Part shown: piece by piece, positions 18,387-26,168 of the stretch
Position numbering within the stretch: position 1 is the stretch's first letter
Layout of the letters: each line of letters starts with the position of its first letter
DNA from: Ancylomarina sp963977525
GTDB taxonomy: Bacteria > Bacteroidota > Bacteroidia > Bacteroidales > Marinifilaceae
DNA length: 64,000 bases
Assembly: GCA_963977525.1 (NCBI GenBank)
Contig: CAXBPC010000008.1
Span: 77,212 to 141,211 of the forward strand
Direction of reading: 5' to 3'
Position numbers and translations under genes: made by a program
The notes under the pieces: generated by a model
Databases searched by the model: none
Told to the model about the DNA's origin: nothing
What the model saw: the letters and a program-made list of their open reading frames with translations, nothing else

Positions 18387-18887
18387 ATGAAAAAGGCAAA
18401 CACATTATTATTAATGGCTCTGTTTGCCTCACTCGTTCTAACATCTTGTGAGTCTACTGGAAGCCAAAATCTAAAAAGTACGCCCTCAATAGAAGGACAA
18501 ACTATAGCGAACCCAATTACTTATGAGGTTCTTGTTAAGAATCCTGACGCCGAAGATGAATGGCAGTCTAAATGTTTAGAAAGCACAAATATTAAATCGA
18601 TGTCTAAAGATGTCATTAGTGCTGTAATGGGTGGGAAATTAAAAGCCTACGATTACTATGATAATCATCTACTCTCAAAATCAGAAGTAAAAGCAATTCT
18701 TAAAAAGAATGGCAAACTCAACAATATTGGGAATATTCAATTCATTGAAGATTGGTATTGGAATAAAAAAGAACTTCAACTTCAGAAAAAGGTAAAATCC
18801 ATGATGTTTGGTTACGAAATTTGTGAGGAAAACAAGAAAGTTAGAGGATATAGAGCTAGTTTTGTGGTGAATTTAGGGAATGAGTAA
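18387..18887 (+). CDS. Lipoprotein of unknown function
   Basis: A 166-residue protein starting with a lipoprotein signal peptide; the lipobox LTSC puts the lipidated Cys at about residue 20. The start is the ATG at 18387 (MKKANTLLLMALFASL). The mature part is hydrophilic, with segments such as KNPDAEDEWQSKCLES and FIEDWYWNKKELQLQKKVKSM. The latter faintly recalls the FF/W-DKQ segment of GldN-type T9SS proteins, too weakly to name it. It lies between pyrC and a 2-hydroxyacid dehydrogenase gene. I do not recognise the family. Confidence 0.8.
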   Translation: MKKANTLLLMALFASLVLTSCESTGSQNLKSTPSIEGQTIANPITYEVLVKNPDAEDEWQSKCLESTNIKSMSKDVISAVMGGKLKAYDYYDNHLLSKSEVKAILKKNGKLNNIGNIQFIEDWYWNKKELQLQKKVKSMMFGYEICEENKKVRGYRASFVVNLGNE

Positions 18888-18933
18888 GAAGATTACTCCT
18901 CTCGTGCTAAACAATAGAAGAACTTAAGCAAAG

Positions 18934-19887
18934 ATGAGCAAAGAACAATTAAGAGTTTTATTTATAGATTCAACACACCCACGATTACTTGAAATGCTGG
19001 AAGAGGCAGGTTTCAACTGTCAATACACGCCTGAATTGAGTAAGGATGAAATGCTTGACATATTCGATCAATTCGATGGTTTTATTATTCGAAGTAAATT
19101 CAAATTAACTAAGGCAGAACTTGATAAAGCCACTCAATTAAAATTTATTGGAAGAGTTGGTGCAGGTCTTGAAAATATCGATATTCCTTATGCCGAAAGC
19201 AAAGGAATTACTTGTTTTAATGCTCCTGAAGGAAACCGAGATGCTGTTGGCGAACACGCTCTAGGCATGCTTCTTTGTTTGTTCAATAACTTGTACAGAT
19301 GCAATACTGAAGTTGGACTTGGTATGTGGCGAAGGGAAGAAAATCGAGGGTTGGAGATAAAAGGTAAAACTATTGGAATCATAGGCTATGGCAATATGGG
19401 TAAGGCTTTTGCTCAACGCCTTAAGGGTTTTGGATGCAAAGTAATTGCTTACGATAAATATAAATTTGATTATTCGGATGAGTTCTGTGAAGAAAAGCAA
19501 CTTCAAGATCTCTTTGATAATTGTGATATACTAAGTCTGCATATTCCTCAAACCGAGGAAACCATGTTTATGGTGAATTACGAATTCTTAAGTAAGTTCA
19601 AAAAGCCATTCTTCCTTATTAATACGGCACGTGGAAAAATTGTAAAGATTTCTGACTTGGTTAAGCACCTTAAGACAGGTCAGGTTCGTGGGGCATGTCT
19701 CGATGTTTTGGAGTACGAAAAAACCTCATTCGAGGATTTACATGCCAATGAGCTCCCAGAAGATTTTAAATATTTAATCGATTCAGATAATGTGCTCCTT
19801 AGTCCACATGTTGGAGGTTGGACGCATGAATCGAACATTAAACTATCGGAGGTTACGGCACAAAAGATTATTAATCAGTTTGGATGA
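18934..19887 (+). CDS. D-2-hydroxyacid dehydrogenase (phosphoglycerate dehydrogenase-like)
   Basis: A 317-residue NAD(P)-dependent oxidoreductase. The Rossmann motif GIIGYGNMGKAFAQRL is followed by an acidic residue (AYDK), consistent with NAD. Catalytic-type residues are in INTARGKIV (Arg) and SPHVGGWTHES (His). EGNRDAVGEHALGMLL is also typical. It could be SerA or a paralog. No ACT domain is present and the substrate cannot be told from sequence. It is closed by a strong terminator. Confidence 0.85.
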   Translation: MSKEQLRVLFIDSTHPRLLEMLEEAGFNCQYTPELSKDEMLDIFDQFDGFIIRSKFKLTKAELDKATQLKFIGRVGAGLENIDIPYAESKGITCFNAPEGNRDAVGEHALGMLLCLFNNLYRCNTEVGLGMWRREENRGLEIKGKTIGIIGYGNMGKAFAQRLKGFGCKVIAYDKYKFDYSDEFCEEKQLQDLFDNCDILSLHIPQTEETMFMVNYEFLSKFKKPFFLINTARGKIVKISDLVKHLKTGQVRGACLDVLEYEKTSFEDLHANELPEDFKYLIDSDNVLLSPHVGGWTHESNIKLSEVTAQKIINQFG

Positions 19888-19914
19888 ACGCATAAATAGA
19901 TTCCTCTTAAAACA

Positions 19915-19945
19915 AAAATGGCAAGCTCTTAAAGCTTGCCATTTT
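19915..19945. terminator. Bidirectional terminator
   Basis: A 13-bp perfect stem (AAAATGGCAAGCT / AGCTTGCCATTTT, 19915-19927 and 19933-19945), between convergent genes. Confidence 0.88.
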
Positions 19946-19974
19946 TAGTTAGCCATAGGTTTGGCTTTTGTGTC

Positions 19975-20634
19975 TTAGTTTCTTACGATTTTGCCTAATG
20001 CTTCGAGGAGTTGTGGGTTATCTTCCAAACCAATTTTGGCAACAGCATAGAATTCGCTCATCCAATCGTCAATTTTGTAGAAAGCGGCATCTTTGGCTGT
20101 TGTTGCGTCTTGCGATTCACCTTTTTCGATTAGGTAGAACGAGCGAGCGGCTTCTAAATCGGTAATAAGGCTGGCGGCTGCGGTTAAATCTTCAGGTGAG
20201 ATTTTTAAACGAGCTAGTTTGCCTTGAATGTCAGCATCGGTTGATGCAAGGCTATAGAATTTTTTAGCAGCCTCGACCCATTTGATGTATGTGCGTGGTA
20301 TAGCACCCGAAATGGCTAATTTATCGGCTGTTAATGAATCGTTGCGGAATACAACTTTTGCTTTTTTGCGATGCATATCGAAGATATCCTCAAGCAATAC
20401 TTTCTTGTTGTCGAAAGCTGCATAGGCCGCAGTGGTTTCATCGTCTTCGGTTTGGTTACCATCGTAGGCTTGGCGAGTCGCTAACAATAGGGTTTTACCT
20501 TCGCCGATTATCTCTGAGGTGAAACCTAATTCGGCCAATATTACGGCTATTTGGGCTTGTTTTTCGGCATTCTCTAATGCGATACGGTACTGTTCTAATC
20601 TTCCTGTCTCGGTTGGTTTTGTTCGGGGTGTCAT
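19975..20634 (-). CDS. All-helical protein of unknown function with upstream 21-bp repeats
   Basis: A 219-residue soluble protein with no signal peptide or membrane segment. It is rich in Ala, Glu, Lys and Asp and almost certainly alpha-helical. It has no Cys and no motif I recognise. The DNA is clearly richer in G+C than its neighbours. Its ATG is 25 bp from a 231-bp tandem repeat (20659-20889), so the repeat occupies its upstream region. The gene at 60229-60951 is similar in size, helical nature and upstream repeats, but I could not align the two sequences convincingly. Confidence 0.75.
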   Translation of the reverse strand: MTPRTKPTETGRLEQYRIALENAEKQAQIAVILAELGFTSEIIGEGKTLLLATRQAYDGNQTEDDETTAAYAAFDNKKVLLEDIFDMHRKKAKVVFRNDSLTADKLAISGAIPRTYIKWVEAAKKFYSLASTDADIQGKLARLKISPEDLTAAASLITDLEAARSFYLIEKGESQDATTAKDAAFYKIDDWMSEFYAVAKIGLEDNPQLLEALGKIVRN

Positions 20635-20658
20635 AATTTTGATCTTGGGTTAAAACTA

Positions 20659-20889
20659 ATTACATTTCTATTTTTCGCACTTACATATGCGTATTTCACA
20701 CTTACATGTGGGTATTTCACACTTACATATGTGTATTTCGCACTTACATGTGGGTATTTCACACTTACATTTCCATTCCTACTGCTTACATCTCTATTCC
20801 TAAGACTTGCATTTCAGTTCCTACGGCTTACATTTCTACTCCTTCGACTTGCATTTCAATCCCTACAGCTTACATGGCTACTACTTGGA
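20659..20889. repeat. 21-bp tandem repeat, 11 copies (42-bp higher-order period)
   Basis: The heptamer CTTACAT (or CTTGCAT/ATTACAT) recurs exactly every 21 bp, at 20659, 20680, 20701, 20722, 20743, 20764, 20785, 20806, 20827, 20848 and 20869. Units alternate: CATATGNG with CATGTGGG in the first half, GCTTACAT with ACTTGCAT in the second, giving a 42-bp period. A 21-bp period keeps reading frames, so a plus-strand frame encodes 7-residue repeats (such as TAYISIP). There is no other sign that it is translated. It fills the region upstream of the minus-strand gene ending at 20634. Confidence 0.93.
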
Positions 20890-21017
20890 TTTTTACATCT
20901 GATTTATTGTCTCATAATTTCAAAACAATGTTAAATCTAGCGAAAATGATTCGAACATTAGTCCATTTTACAAAACATTTATACTCCTTTTAACATTTAT
21001 TAGCTATAAAATAGAGT

Positions 21018-21049
21018 CGCCCCAAACGTGTATACGTTTGGGGCGTTTT
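21018..21049. terminator. Strong hairpin terminator
   Basis: A 12-bp perfect stem (CGCCCCAAACGT / ACGTTTGGGGCG, 21018-21029 and 21034-21045) then TTTTA. No gene directly precedes it on the plus strand. It lies at the left edge of the cassette array. Confidence 0.75.
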
Positions 21050-21089
21050 ATTTGGGTTGGTGTTTGGGAGAAAGGTTCATTTATTTTGC

Positions 21090-21282
21090 AACGGCTTGAA
21101 TAAGGGGGCGTGGGCTAATTTGAAAAACCACACTTCCAAAACCCAACTTAGCCGAAGCTTTTGTTTTGGTTATTAATTTATTCTTTTCACTAGCCGAAGC
21201 AAAAGCTTCGGCGAACTTATATAAAGAGCACAACTCCCAAATTTATACTGACAGCCCATGCCCTTTATTTATTGTTATCGGC
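21090..21282 (-). other. attC-like site after the WapI-like cassette
   Basis: On the coding strand it runs from GCCGATAAC (overlapping the last codons of the upstream gene) to CAAGCCGTT at 21092-21090. Long imperfect arms AAGGGCATGGGCT (21265-21253) and TAGCCCACGCCCCC (21117-21104) pair. An inner CCGAAGC..GCTTCGG pair makes a long hairpin. At 193 nt it is longer than usual attC sites. Confidence 0.5.
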
Positions 21283-21663
21283 TTTTTTTTCTTCAATCCG
21301 TTTATAATAATCTAATGGCATAAATAGTTCTCCATATTTGTCCGTATAATCATCCTCAATATAATTAGTCAATCCAGGAGCAAGACAATAACATGGAGTT
21401 TCATTTCTAAAATCTATCCAATCATGCAAAAGTGTTAATTGAAACCCTTTTTCGTTAGTCCATAAATCAACCTCCAAACTCGTTTCATAAAAATCGAGTT
21501 CTGCATTCATATTTATGGTTTCATTGTTCCCAAAATACTCGCGGACAATTGGTTTTCCAGATTTACCTGAAAAAAATGATACTTTCAAGGATTTTTCATC
21601 ATCCGGAATAATCTCCAAGATATTACCTGCTTTATTTCTCCATTTTCCGATAAACCTATCCAT
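21265..21663 (-). CDS. Unknown small protein, second gene of the WapI-like cassette
   Basis: A 132-residue soluble protein with no signal peptide. It starts MDRFIGKWRNKAGNILEI and looks beta-rich (GKW opening, alternating strands), somewhat lipocalin-like in its first half. Family not recognised. Its ATG directly follows the TAG of the upstream gene (TAGATG), so the two are translationally linked. Its last codons lie inside the attC-like boundary, as often found in integron cassettes. A second immunity-type protein is possible but only suggested by context. Confidence 0.7.
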   Translation of the reverse strand: MDRFIGKWRNKAGNILEIIPDDEKSLKVSFFSGKSGKPIVREYFGNNETINMNAELDFYETSLEVDLWTNEKGFQLTLLHDWIDFRNETPCYCLAPGLTNYIEDDYTDKYGELFMPLDYYKRIEEKKADNNK

Positions 21664-22110
21664 CTATTTATTTTTAATTCCTGTGTTGTCCCCGTAGTCC
21701 TCAATCATTATTTCAAGTTCGGTGATTGTCGAATTCAAAAAAGATTGGTCACTTTTTATCTCAAACTCTAGAGTATTTTCTTCTCCATACTTTTCAGTGA
21801 ATTTCCCTTTCAAAACTGCATGTCCAAACTCATCGTAGGATATTGATGAACGTAGATTGTTTTCATATGAATTTAAGTTTGCCTGTCCATTAACCTTTTC
21901 CTGACAATTTTTAAGTTCTTGATAAAAGCTATACAAGTCTCCAGTCGTAATCCAAATGAGACCCTTAATATAATAATTTGAGCTCTTAATTTCAATCACG
22001 CTTTCAGTATCGTAACCACCAAATGGACTTGTCGATTCTGGAAATCCGTACATTTTTTGTACTTGTATTCTCAGATAACCATTTTCTCCTTTTATCTCAA
22101 TTCCTGTCAT
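21664..22110 (-). CDS. WapI-like immunity family protein
   Basis: A 148-residue soluble protein resembling the WapI immunity family of contact-dependent/polymorphic toxin systems. It opens MTGIEIKGENGYLRIQV. A mid-region W-TTGDLYSFYQELKN follows, then FGHAVLKGKF, and a final LEFEIKSDQSFL leads into an ELEIMIEDYG helix. The order and spacing agree with what I recall of the family. No matching toxin gene is adjacent, so it may be an orphan immunity gene. It lies 23 bp inside the cassette boundary GTTATCGGC. Confidence 0.65.
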   Translation of the reverse strand: MTGIEIKGENGYLRIQVQKMYGFPESTSPFGGYDTESVIEIKSSNYYIKGLIWITTGDLYSFYQELKNCQEKVNGQANLNSYENNLRSSISYDEFGHAVLKGKFTEKYGEENTLEFEIKSDQSFLNSTITELEIMIEDYGDNTGIKNK

Positions 22111-22154
22111 AGTTCTGCTGCATTCTTAAATTGCCGATAACGGTCTTGCGTCGA

Positions 22155-22223
22155 GCAGGCAAAGGGAGTTTCACCCTAAGCCTCTCTCAGAACCGTACGT
22201 GATAGTCTCCCATCATACGGCTC
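22155..22223 (-). ncRNA. Group II intron domains V and VI (remnant)
   Basis: On the minus strand, GAGCCGTATGATGGGAGACT (from 22223) continues to ACGTACGGTTCT at about 22189, forming the 34-nt hairpin typical of group II intron domain V. The following GAGAGAGGCTTAGGG .. CTCCCTTTGCCT forms a domain VI-like stem (AGGC/GCCT, AGGG/CCCT). It directly follows the maturase C-terminus, as expected for an intron 3' end. Confidence 0.75.
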
Positions 22224-22249
22224 TTGTTATATATAAATCGGATTACAAG

Positions 22250-22519
22250 TTAAATAGAAAAATTCAGTTTCCAATGATAAAATAAATATGGAAACTGCTT
22301 CTTTATTCTCTTAGGCCACGCATAAGCGCGACAAATACTATTATTGTAACGTTTGTACTTTCGTCGTGCCCATCGAACCAATCGACTGTGCAGTAAGCGG
22401 AAAATAGAATGCATTTCCCACATGCGGAATTTACCGTAATAATTGACCCAGCCGACCTGTTCGCCAATTAACAAGCGCCTTTTTACAATAGTTTGGATCA
22501 ACTCATTTGAAATCTTCAT
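22250..22519 (-). pseudogene. Group II intron reverse transcriptase/maturase, C-terminal remnant
   Basis: The frame encodes about 89 residues that match the end of group II intron maturases: GWVNYYGKF, then LVRWARRKYKRY, then a WPKRI.KQFPYLFYHWK ending. The rest of the reverse transcriptase (fingers, YADD palm, most of domain X) is missing; 22520-22735 shows no recognisable RT sequence. The intron is therefore a 3' fragment. It sits in the spacer between the TPR gene and the WapI-like cassette, i.e. inside what should be the attC site of the TPR cassette. Its strand is the same as that of the cassette genes. Confidence 0.8.
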
Positions 22520-22735
22520 GCAAATGAAGACTAGATTTATACTGCCTAATTTCTCATAATTGAAGGCTTTAGATCAATGATCTGTTGATGAAAGACCTTT
22601 AGACAAGAAGATTAGATCTACCGAACTGACTCAAACCACTCTCCTTAGTCATCTGAAAACAAACAAAATCGTCGATAAGTACATAGTGATTCCCAAACAT
22701 GGGATGTAGTTCAACATGTACTCATCGCTGGGTCG

Positions 22736-22762
22736 TGCCGACCGCTCAGAGTTCTATTTATT
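22736..22762. repeat. 27-bp direct repeat, copy 1
   Basis: Identical to 23829-23855, starting TGCCGACCGCTCAGAG. Each copy lies right after the stop codon of a minus-strand cassette gene and overlaps the 5' arm of its attC-like spacer. Repeated attC arms would be expected of cassettes from one source. Confidence 0.85.
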
Positions 22763-22766
22763 AGCA

Positions 22767-23522
22767 TTAGTTTTTTTTTGTTTTGCATTTACAATTTAAA
22801 TACTCTTCGACTTCCAAATTCAAATCTTTTGCCTTTTGCCATTGTAAACAAGCTTTTATTGTATCTCCTTTTGCAAGATAAATATCTCCAAGCATTTTGT
22901 AGGAGTATGGTTCGTTTGGATCAACAGTAAGTGATTTTGTAATATCCAATATAGCACTGTCATTATTGTTTAACTGCATATTTGCATATGCTCGATTTAG
23001 AAGATATAGCTTGTCTTGGGGATTTATTTTAACAGCTTTAGTTAATTCTTCTTGAGCTGATTTATATTGGTCTTTGTCAAAGTAAACTAGTGCAAGTTGA
23101 TAATAGGCATCTCCAAATTTGGGGTTAACCGATATATTCTTTTTATAATTGATTATTGCGCTGTCAAGTTTCCCCAATTCATGACAAACGACTGCTGTAT
23201 AATAATAAATCATTCCTGTAGCAAAATGGTCTTGATTTTCATAATTATTTGTTTGTTCGTTATAGGTCAAAACTATTTTGTTTTCATTGTCAATTTTTGG
23301 ACGATTTTCTCTCAATGCAATTGCTTTGTTATAGAATATTAAAGCTGAGTCATATTTTTCTGTATTTTGATAAATCATGGCTTTTGAAAGTAGTCTATAT
23401 TCATTATCAACTTCCAATTTATTCGCATCATTAAGCAAACTTTTATAATCGACCGTATCTTGACTGAAACAGCCTAAATCAGACATGAAAAATGAAAATA
23501 ATATAAGGAGCAGTTGTTTCAT
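22767..23522 (-). CDS. Secreted TPR-repeat protein (cassette gene)
   Basis: A 251-residue protein with an N-terminal signal peptide (MKQLLLILFSFFMSDLGCFSQ). It has about five tetratricopeptide units, such as YDSALIFYNKAIALRE, LDSAIINYKKNISVNP, YKSAQEELTKAVKINP and DSAILDITKSLTVDP. It ends with a Cys/Lys-rich tail (LNCKCKTKKN). It is probably a periplasmic or surface scaffold; partners unknown. It is the sole gene of its cassette. Copy A of the repeat element ends 17 bp upstream of its ATG. It may have no promoter of its own. Confidence 0.85.
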   Translation of the reverse strand: MKQLLLILFSFFMSDLGCFSQDTVDYKSLLNDANKLEVDNEYRLLSKAMIYQNTEKYDSALIFYNKAIALRENRPKIDNENKIVLTYNEQTNNYENQDHFATGMIYYYTAVVCHELGKLDSAIINYKKNISVNPKFGDAYYQLALVYFDKDQYKSAQEELTKAVKINPQDKLYLLNRAYANMQLNNNDSAILDITKSLTVDPNEPYSYKMLGDIYLAKGDTIKACLQWQKAKDLNLEVEEYLNCKCKTKKN

Positions 23523-23538
23523 TTTTTTTAAATTAATG

Positions 23539-23814
23539 CTAACTAGTTTATAACAGCCATATGGCTGTTATTTCTTATATATCTTTTGAAAAGGTGTTGT
23601 TATTCTACCTTATTGGAGGGATAACAACAATAAAATATTAAGTCCACTAAAATTACAGATAAATTCGACTAAACAGTATTTATGAATCAAGGAATACATG
23701 TATTCTACATAAAATAGAAGGACTCTTTATAATCTATATAAAATGGGATGGCTTACTTAAATCGATTTTAAAATACGCGTGCAGATTAACAGGTCTTAAA
23801 GGGCAATAATTACA
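23539..23814. repeat. Palindrome-rich repeat element, copy A
   Basis: Related to copies B and C. From 23546 to about 23773 it appears identical to copy B, then diverges. It contains a 22-bp perfect palindrome (23550-23571, centre CCATATGG), a TGTTGTTAT/ATAACAACA inverted repeat and a 14-bp palindrome GAATACATGTATTC. No ORF or transposase is present. It lies directly upstream of the TPR gene and ends at the cassette junction ACTAGTT. Confidence 0.92.
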
Positions 23815-23828
23815 CTGACACAAGGGCA

Positions 23829-23855
23829 TGCCGACCGCTCAGAGTTCTATTTATT
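23829..23855. repeat. 27-bp direct repeat, copy 2
   Basis: Identical to 22736-22762; located just past the stop codon of the 23874-24680 gene. Confidence 0.85.
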
Positions 23856-23873
23856 GTGTGCTGGCATTTTTCA

Positions 23874-24680
23874 TTATCTAATTATCTGATTAAATTCTAA
23901 CACTCCGTTTTCGCAGTTCGAGTTAAAAATTACTCCGTACTTAAAAGCTAAATGACAAAAATTCATACCATATTTTGCATAGTACCTTCTGAAGAATTTC
24001 ATTTCAAGTCTTTCAAGTTCGTCTGTGTAAATTTTATAATTAATCTTAAAGGGATTAACCTTTGTGTTCCAAATTTTCATTAATTGTTTACCTCGTTCAG
24101 ATATTTTTACATACTCATTATAATGGTAGTCATAATATTCGTCTGTCAAATCCCCTAATATTCTTATTTCCTCGGGTGTCAATTTTCTTAGATCACTGAT
24201 GCTATCATTAATTTTTTCAATTATTTCTTCTCTCTGGTCAGAGTATTCATAAAACTTATCTGAAATAATTTCCCTTTGTAGGCTTACTTTAGAAAGGCTG
24301 TCAGCTATGCATTCATTAATAATAATCTTCTCAATTTTATCAGATGATTTTAATTCGTAATTGTCAAAGTTTAGCATTCCCAGAGCGTCTTTGTTTTTTA
24401 ACTCAAACATCCGTGCCTCTGAGTTTTTTAATAAAAAATCACTAACTATCCCATAGTCCGTGAGATTGAGTTCTATTTTGAAAGCTTCATAAACGGAAAC
24501 AACATCAGTAATTATTTCTTTTGTTTGGTCGTTATTTAAATTCTTAATTGTAAGTACGACAAAGTTAGGAGCAGTAGAAAAACCATCTTTAATTGCTATT
24601 TCAAAAGCCAATTTGGATTTATCTTGTCCAAATGCTATTTGAAAAGTTAGCATTAATGTAAATATTATTATTTGTCTCAT
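23874..24680 (-). CDS. Exported protein of unknown function (cassette gene)
   Basis: A 268-residue protein with a signal peptide (MRQIIIFTLMLTFQIAFGQ). The mature part is acidic and mostly helical, with a long charged central stretch (SDQREEIIEKINDSISDL) and RLEMKFFRRYYAKYGMNFCH near the end. Two late Cys (in MNFCH and NSNCEN) could pair in the periplasm. I do not recognise the family. It is the only gene of its cassette; the boundary GTTGTATGC lies 18 bp before the ATG. Confidence 0.75.
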   Translation of the reverse strand: MRQIIIFTLMLTFQIAFGQDKSKLAFEIAIKDGFSTAPNFVVLTIKNLNNDQTKEIITDVVSVYEAFKIELNLTDYGIVSDFLLKNSEARMFELKNKDALGMLNFDNYELKSSDKIEKIIINECIADSLSKVSLQREIISDKFYEYSDQREEIIEKINDSISDLRKLTPEEIRILGDLTDEYYDYHYNEYVKISERGKQLMKIWNTKVNPFKINYKIYTDELERLEMKFFRRYYAKYGMNFCHLAFKYGVIFNSNCENGVLEFNQIIR

Positions 24681-24703
24681 TGTCGGTTTTTTATGCTTGC
24701 ATA

Positions 24704-24831
24704 CAACGGTCTTGCTAAAATTTGTGGGCGATTTATAACTGCCGCCTTATCAAAACCGCTTACGTTTATTGTTTTTATTACATTATCTAGTTGAGCGTCA
24801 CCGCCCATTAATTTTAACTTTTGTTAGGCAC
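24704..24831 (-). other. attC-like site after the 24839-25363 gene
   Basis: The clearest spacer of the array (128 nt). The coding strand begins GTGCCTAAC, 8 bp past the stop codon, and ends AGCAAGACCGTT. Arms AAAATT-aa-TGGGCG and CGCCCA-ca-AATTTT pair perfectly around a 2-nt symmetric bulge, as in folded attC sites. GCCTAAC fits the canonical RYYYAAC core. Confidence 0.68.
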
Positions 24832-24838
24832 TGATTAA

Positions 24839-25363
24839 TTAGTTTTCCTCGTCAACAACAATTATTTCATATTCTTCTTCAGGTCCAAAAATGGATTCTC
24901 TATATGCATTTGAGATTCTTGAATTTGTAAATTCCAATGAGAATAGTGAGTCAGAATCTTGTTGTGTACTTCGTACCAGAGAGAAGCAATTATCAGAAAT
25001 AGAATCGTGCCAGTAATATTGTTCAGCCTTTAATTTTAGACCGCTATATAAACTGTCCTTGCTATAATATGGATTAATATTATAAAACTTTGTAATTCTA
25101 TTTGAGTAAGATTCATATTCTCTGAAAGATATTGAATCAATTATTATTGCCTCAATATGGTTATTAAATAACCACACTTCCACGTTATTTGAAGTAGAAA
25201 GTTCTCCATAACTAAGCCAATTATTAACAACTTCAGTGACAATTACTCCATCATCTATCGTGTCTCCAATTGAGTAACCTAAGATGTCAAATCTCTTAGT
25301 GTCTTGCGAAAAATTACAAGACACTAGGAAGAGTAGTAATAGTCTGATAAAATATTTGCTCAT
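24839..25363 (-). CDS. Lipoprotein of unknown function (cassette gene)
   Basis: A 174-residue protein with a lipoprotein signal and lipobox LVSC (Cys about residue 16). The mature part is acidic with many Asp, Ser and Tyr residues, such as SIGDTIDDGVIVTE, and has a strongly acidic tail (GPEEEYEIIVVDEEN). The family is not recognised. It is probably anchored in a membrane facing the periplasm. Its cassette has the best-conserved boundaries of the array (GTTAGGCAC / GTGCCTAAC). Repeat copy B lies 13 bp upstream of its ATG. Confidence 0.75.
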   Translation of the reverse strand: MSKYFIRLLLLFLVSCNFSQDTKRFDILGYSIGDTIDDGVIVTEVVNNWLSYGELSTSNNVEVWLFNNHIEAIIIDSISFREYESYSNRITKFYNINPYYSKDSLYSGLKLKAEQYYWHDSISDNCFSLVRSTQQDSDSLFSLEFTNSRISNAYRESIFGPEEEYEIIVVDEEN

Positions 25364-25376
25364 TATTAATTTGTGC

Positions 25377-25712
25377 CTAACTAGTTTATAACAGCCATAT
25401 GGCTGTTATTTCTTATATATCTTTTGAAAAGGTGTTGTTATTCTACCTTATTGGAGGGATAACAACAATAAAATATTAAGTCCACTAAAATTACAGATAA
25501 ATTCGACTAAACAGTATTTATGAATCAAGGAATACATGTATTCTACATAAAATAGAAGGACTCTTTATAATCTATATAAAATGGGATGGCTTACTTAAAT
25601 CGATTTTAAAATAGGCACGCGCATTAGTAGGTCTAGAAGGGCAATATTTACACGAAAAGACACACGGCCGTGTGTATCTACCGAACGATCAAATTTATTT
25701 TTGGGTTTTGAC
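25377..25712. repeat. Palindrome-rich repeat element, copy B
   Basis: About 336 bp. It aligns with copy C without gaps (offset 2210) and with only a few substitutions over about 329 bp. It has the same 22-bp palindrome as copy A plus an extra 14-bp palindrome CACACGGCCGTGTG (25661-25674). The remaining 25713-26079 stretch of the 806-bp gap holds a REP-like palindrome and a hairpin terminator; nothing coding was seen. Confidence 0.92.
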
Positions 25713-25730
25713 AGCATGCATTAGAACAAA

Positions 25731-25750
25731 AGACACAATGCACTGTGTCT
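25731..25750. repeat. REP-like palindrome AGACAC...GTGTCT
   Basis: A 20-bp near-perfect palindrome followed by CTAC. Related to the one at 27958-27977 (AGACGC...GCGTCT then CTAC). Such palindromes flank copies B and C of the repeat element. Confidence 0.6.
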
Positions 25751-25947
25751 CTACATATTTTACTGCAATCGGATAGTAGAAACGGGATTAATTCCCGTTC
25801 CGATACTTCGACAACCGAGGGCCTCCGAAAAATAGTAAACCTCTTGATGGATCAATATTTCAGGCTATCATGAAAATAAAGTCGTAAATCAAGACTACTC
25901 AGATAGCTATGTCCAATTGTGAAATCTCCTAAATACAAAACACAAAA

Positions 25948-25973
25948 AAAGCTGCAGATTACCCCACAGCTTT
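25948..25973. terminator. Hairpin terminator
   Basis: AAAGCTG / CAGCTTT stem (25948-25954, 25967-25973) with an A-run on one side and T-rich sequence on the other. Confidence 0.5.
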
Positions 25974-26079
25974 AAATATTTTCAAAATCAAACCATATTA
26001 GGAACTTCATATTACAATATTCCCTTTGTTAAAAGTCCCGTAAACTATATCATTCCCCATAAAGTAGCAATTCAGGTAA

Positions 26080-26145
26080 CGGTTACGTCAACCCAACGTT
26101 CATGTTGGGCAGTTCCTGCCACACGAACGCTTAGTTGTTATGTCC
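26080..26145 (-). other. attC-like hairpin after pssA
   Basis: The coding strand starts GGACATAACAACTAAGCG, forms a strong imperfect hairpin (CGTTCGTGTGGCAG against CTGCCCAACATGAACG) and reaches CCGTTACC. Its size (66 nt) and the TAACAACTAAGCG arm resemble canonical attC sites. Confidence 0.6.
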
Positions 26146-26168
26146 TGTTTCTTTTCTCTATTTAATTA

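Noticed and set aside
20659..20889. CRISPR array
   Set aside because: The 21-bp units are contiguous and similar throughout. There are no unique spacers and no cas genes nearby.
20706..20993. 95-residue plus-strand protein made of heptapeptide repeats
   Set aside because: The frame is open only because a 21-bp repeat preserves frames. It has no promoter or family support, and the tail is ordinary AT-rich DNA. Kept as a repeat only.
22520..22735. Further reverse-transcriptase sequence upstream of the maturase remnant
   Set aside because: No YADD or other RT motif was visible on the minus strand; only the C-terminal fragment was kept.
23539..23814. Insertion sequence
   Set aside because: No copy of the element contains a transposase ORF or clear terminal inverted repeats with target duplication; treated as a non-coding repeat.
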